The translations under genes were made by a program, and so were the position numbers. DNA of 8,894 nt from Desulfobacterales bacterium HSG17. GTDB taxonomy: Bacteria > Desulfobacterota > Desulfobacteria > Desulfobacterales > Desulfococcaceae. Below are positions 6,412 to 8,894 of this stretch, piece after piece. The notes beneath the pieces are model-generated. The model was not told where the DNA came from. It made no database searches and saw only the letters and a list, made by a program, of their open reading frames with translations. Position 1 is the stretch's first letter. Each line of letters begins with the position of its first letter. Where the stretch lies: positions 1 through 8,894 of the forward strand of contig JAUCGD010000122.1 of NCBI GenBank assembly GCA_030377945.1, given 5' to 3'.

Positions 6412-6812
6412 TTTCCTTTTCTCCTTTTATGGCTTTTTAATATCCCTTCTATCTTCTTCAATAAATCAAGTATATTTACGGGCTTTTCCAAAATACCATC
6501 CGGTTGAATTTCCTGGTGTGCCGTGCGCTTAAAAAAAAGCGCCACATCATCCGTTGCCGTGATAATCAAGATAGGAATCCCTGCCAGGTGTGTACTTTCC
6601 TTAAATTGCGAAAAAGTCTTCAACCCGGTCTGATCCGGCATGGAAACATCCAGGGTAATCAAATCCGGGGATTTTTCGTGGGCCATAGAAAAACCCTCGA
6701 TACCGGATTCAGCCGTTAGACAATCATATCCGTTATCTTCCAGTAAAGCAGCGTAATAGGCCAATACATCGACTTCATCATCAATGATCAAAATTTTGTA
6801 TTTGCGCTGCAT
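6408..6812 (-). CDS. Stand-alone response regulator receiver domain protein
   Basis: CheY/DivK-like receiver of 134 residues from the ATG at 6812. The acidic pocket D11-D12, phosphoacceptor D55 (TLDVSMPD), T85 and K110 (LEKP) are intact. The T85-K110 spacing is 25 residues, slightly longer than in CheY. The C-terminus is short and basic (KSHKRRKGK), with no output domain. A GTG at 6827 in frame would add five residues, but it sits directly on the AAGGTGA that probably serves as ribosome binding site, about 12 nt from the ATG. It begins 29 nt after the stop of the three-PAS kinase and overlaps the next receiver by 4 nt, so the three genes are almost certainly cotranscribed and functionally linked. 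Confidence 0.9.
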   Translation of the reverse strand: MQRKYKILIIDDEVDVLAYYAALLEDNGYDCLTAESGIEGFSMAHEKSPDLITLDVSMPDQTGLKTFSQFKESTHLAGIPILIITATDDVALFFKRTAHQEIQPDGILEKPVNILDLLKKIEGILKSHKRRKGK

Positions 6813-6841
6813 GTGATTCTGATTCACCTTTTTTTCAAAGC

Positions 6842-8680
6842 TTAAATGATAGCCCCATCATTTTTTTCCTCTGACAGTTTAGGCAACCGGGCTTTTCGCA
6901 AAGTGATTCGAAATACAGATCCTTCTCCCGGACTAGTGTTCAAGTCGATCCGACCGCCATGCTCGTGGACAATTTTTTTGGTCATCAACAACCCCAGACC
7001 AGAGCCTCCCAAGCCTTTCGTAGTAAAAAAAGTAGTAAATACTTTTTGCTTCACCTCATAATCCATACCGCAACCATTATCAGCCACTTCGTAAATGATC
7101 GCCCCGTGTTCTTCTATAGTGCGAACCACGACTTGAGGAGAACGGCCTTGATCGCTAAATTTGCAGGCATCAATAGCATTACCTACCAAATTGGTCAGGC
7201 ACTCGTGCATGCTTTCATAATCAATGGGGGCGGGTTGAATATTTTCGCTATTTTCACTGACAAGGTCGATACCCAATTCCGCTGCTTTGACGGCATAAAG
7301 TTCCACGACTTCATCTGCAATGCATTCCGGTTGGTTCATGGCAGCCTGAATTGTTCTGCCTTTGGAGAAACCTAAAAATGCTTTTACAAACTGAGAAATG
7401 CGCTCGATATTGCGTGTCAGCATATGGATGCCTTTTTGGATCCGTGTGATATCGCTTTTCCCTAAACCAGAATTGAGTAAATACATCCCCCCTTCCAGGG
7501 CCGTGATCAGATTTTTAACACCATGGGCCAAGCCTGCTACGGTCTGGCCGACAGCCGCCAGTCGTTCGGCCTCCAGCTTGTCATTTTCTAGACGTTTGAT
7601 TTCCCGTAAATCCTGGATGGAAAATGCCATTCCCATGTAATTATTGTTAAATAAAAGCTGGTTACCAATCAGCCGCACGGGGAATTGTTCTCCGGCGATG
7701 GTTTTTACTTTCACCTCAGGAAGATAAACATGGCTGTGCTGACTGGATACTTTGGCTAAAAAGCCCTTGGGTAACATAAGATCCAATTCTTCCCTAGTTA
7801 GATTCTGATCCTTTTTAATCTCAAACAAGTCCCGGGCAGCTGGATTAAAAATCGTCCCCCGCCCTTTTTCATTAACCGCAAAAATCCCATCTTTGGATGT
7901 TGAAATGATGGTTTCCAGAAAAGAGTTCGCAAATTTTAATCCATCTTCCAGGTTCAGAGTCTTGGTAACATCCACTGCCATTTCCATGACCACGTCAAAT
8001 GTACCGTCCGTCTTTTGTAATGGAACGGTGATAACATGGGTGTGCATGGTGCGACCGCCATGGGCCTTCCATACATGATGACCATTATGAAGCTGTCCAT
8101 CTTCAAACGTTTGCTGGGCCGTGCATTCCACACACCGGTCCTCAAGCCCTTTTAAAGCCCGAAAACAATTTTTCCCCACTAAAGGGCCGAAAACATTTTT
8201 CAGGGTTTGATTGGATTTAATAATCTTAAAATCACGATCTATTAAAAGGATGCTGCAAGGCACTTGATCGAACAAAAATTGATATTCATCCTCCAATTGA
8301 TCGATTCTTGAAATATCCGTACATATTTCAAGAATATGGGAAATAACCCCATCCTGATCACGAATGGGTGTGGTGTGTTGAAGATAGCGGATGGGATTAT
8401 CATCTTTGTCATATCCTTCCTCCTCACCGACCCGGGCGCGTTCGTCGGAAAAAGTTTTTTTTACCCCGCAATAATCACAGACGCAGTCCCGATTTTTATA
8501 GACCTGATAACATTTGCGGGTCTGCCACTCTCCAAATTTCTTTGTGAACGCAGCATTGGCATAAGCGATATTTAAATCACTATCCAAAACCGCCACACAA
8601 ATAGGCATCAGATTGAACAATTCAGCATTGAATCCATGAATAGCCGGTTTCGTTTTTATGGCGTGATTTGATAGGCTCAT
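6842..8680 (-). CDS. Triple-PAS sensor histidine kinase (soluble)
   Basis: Histidine kinase of 612 residues from the ATG at 8680, without membrane segments. Three PAS domains lie at about 16-126, 130-242 and 248-360. The first has a cysteine cluster C57/C66/C68/C71; the second has C142 and C172-x10-C183-x2-C186, a pattern repeated in the smaller kinase of this window. The DHp region has the phosphoacceptor H386 in LAHGVKN and the EGGMY stretch also seen in that kinase. The HATPase domain has N497 and N501, D534-N535-G536-C-G538 and a GLGGSGLG glycine loop at 556-563. A TTG at 8713 extends the frame by 11 residues, but it falls inside a direct-repeat element and lacks a ribosome binding site; the ATG follows AAAAGAAGAAGC. 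It is the first gene of the cluster and probably phosphorylates the two receivers that follow. The signal is unknown; hydrophilic cytoplasmic PAS domains suggest an intracellular cue such as redox state. Confidence 0.9.
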   Translation of the reverse strand: MSLSNHAIKTKPAIHGFNAELFNLMPICVAVLDSDLNIAYANAAFTKKFGEWQTRKCYQVYKNRDCVCDYCGVKKTFSDERARVGEEEGYDKDDNPIRYLQHTTPIRDQDGVISHILEICTDISRIDQLEDEYQFLFDQVPCSILLIDRDFKIIKSNQTLKNVFGPLVGKNCFRALKGLEDRCVECTAQQTFEDGQLHNGHHVWKAHGGRTMHTHVITVPLQKTDGTFDVVMEMAVDVTKTLNLEDGLKFANSFLETIISTSKDGIFAVNEKGRGTIFNPAARDLFEIKKDQNLTREELDLMLPKGFLAKVSSQHSHVYLPEVKVKTIAGEQFPVRLIGNQLLFNNNYMGMAFSIQDLREIKRLENDKLEAERLAAVGQTVAGLAHGVKNLITALEGGMYLLNSGLGKSDITRIQKGIHMLTRNIERISQFVKAFLGFSKGRTIQAAMNQPECIADEVVELYAVKAAELGIDLVSENSENIQPAPIDYESMHECLTNLVGNAIDACKFSDQGRSPQVVVRTIEEHGAIIYEVADNGCGMDYEVKQKVFTTFFTTKGLGGSGLGLLMTKKIVHEHGGRIDLNTSPGEGSVFRITLRKARLPKLSEEKNDGAII

Positions 8681-8710
8681 GCTTCTTCTTTTAATGGCTC
8701 GTGACACATC

Positions 8711-8744
8711 CAAGCGATCTTAATTCGCGCAAGCGATTATTCGC
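8711..8744. repeat. Two direct copies of CAAGCGAT-N-ATTCGC before the first kinase
   Basis: CAAGCGAT followed by ATTCGC occurs twice, at 8711-8728 (4-nt spacer) and 8730-8744 (1-nt spacer), 19 bp apart. Each copy also contains an inverted GCGA/TCGC pair. The block lies 31 nt upstream of the preferred kinase ATG and downstream of the candidate -10 box, so it would be in the leader. It could be a tandem operator or a pair of small RNA hairpins. The repeats are directly visible; a binding protein is not identified. Confidence 0.4.
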
Positions 8745-8806
8745 AAATCCATATTTTCAAACGGTTGACAGACATTCCAAAAAAATAATCCACTGATTTA
8801 ACTTGA

Positions 8807-8818
8807 CAACTCGAGTTG
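8807..8818. promoter_or_regulatory. 12-bp perfect palindrome CAACTCGAGTTG, candidate operator
   Basis: A perfect 12-bp inverted repeat in the AT-rich region upstream of the first kinase. It overlaps a plus-strand TTGACA (8803-8808) and lies about 25 nt downstream of the candidate minus-strand -10 box. A site serving leftward (kinase) or rightward (off-window) transcription would fit. The symmetry is seen; the function is inferred. Confidence 0.35.
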
Positions 8819-8842
8819 AAACTTTTTATGTCATACTAAAAT

Positions 8843-8848
8843 ATTATA
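8843..8848 (-). promoter_or_regulatory. Candidate -10 box (TATAAT) for the kinase operon
   Basis: On the minus strand this is an exact TATAAT. No good -35 is present; the best hexamer at 17-18 nt upstream matches TTGACA at only about three positions. Transcription would start near 8836, giving a leader of about 155 nt to the ATG at 8680, which contains the palindrome and the direct repeats. AT-rich context makes a chance match quite possible. Confidence 0.3.
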
Positions 8849-8894
8849 GAATAAACCAGTCTAAAATGAAATATGAAATTAAAAACTCAAACAA

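Noticed and set aside
6959..7375. Plus-strand frame of 138 codons opposite the three-PAS kinase
   Set aside because: It lies fully antisense to the HATPase domain, whose N, G1 and G2 boxes are intact; no ribosome binding site or family pattern.
1..8894. CRISPR array, tRNA/rRNA genes, insertion sequences or toxin-antitoxin pairs
   Set aside because: No regularly spaced repeats, tRNA-like folds, transposase or terminal inverted repeats were seen; the two small proteins lack toxin or antitoxin motifs.

Overview
The window comes from the accessory respiratory chromosome of an anaerobic bacterium, most likely a sulfate-reducing deltaproteobacterium (Desulfobacterota) of the moderately AT-rich Desulfobacteraceae type. 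The main reason is a Tmc-like electron-transfer set at the left: a NarI-type cytochrome b (TmcC-like), an acidic tetraheme cytochrome c3 (TmcA-like) and an HdrD/DsrK-type iron-sulfur protein with a CCG domain (TmcB-like). The taxon is inferred from gene content and general base composition, not from a marker gene.

All eleven genes I support lie on the minus strand and are read from right to left. In transcription order: a three-PAS histidine kinase (8680-6842); two stand-alone receiver proteins (6812-6408 and 6411-5893, joined by an ATGA overlap); two small proteins of unknown function (5868-5671 and 5626-5408); a gap of about 290 nt holding an inverted repeat followed by a T-run; a universal stress protein (5121-4642); a second histidine kinase with one PAS domain (4601-3540); a gap of about 130 nt with palindromes; a third stand-alone receiver (3411-3016); then tmcC-like, tmcA-like and tmcB-like. 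The leftmost 399 nt and rightmost 214 nt are AT-rich and hold no convincing gene. The right flank contains a plausible promoter, a 12-bp palindrome and a pair of short direct repeats upstream of the first kinase.

As a working model, periplasmic electrons (from hydrogenase or formate dehydrogenase through soluble cytochromes c3) reach TmcA, pass through membrane cytochrome b TmcC to TmcB at the cytoplasmic face, and from there reach a cytoplasmic acceptor. The signalling genes form two phosphorelay sets. Both kinases are soluble, PAS-based, with cysteine-containing PAS domains, and they share an unusual phosphoacceptor region. All three response regulators are bare receivers with no DNA-binding or enzymatic output domain. 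The window therefore pairs a redox complex with a signalling cascade whose output is not visible. From memory, Desulfovibrio vulgaris Hildenborough also has tmcABCD next to a sensory-box kinase, receiver proteins and a universal stress protein (about DVU0258-DVU0266), so the association is probably conserved. Here the redox genes are in the order C-A-B, tmcD is not seen, the kinase is duplicated and two extra small genes are present.
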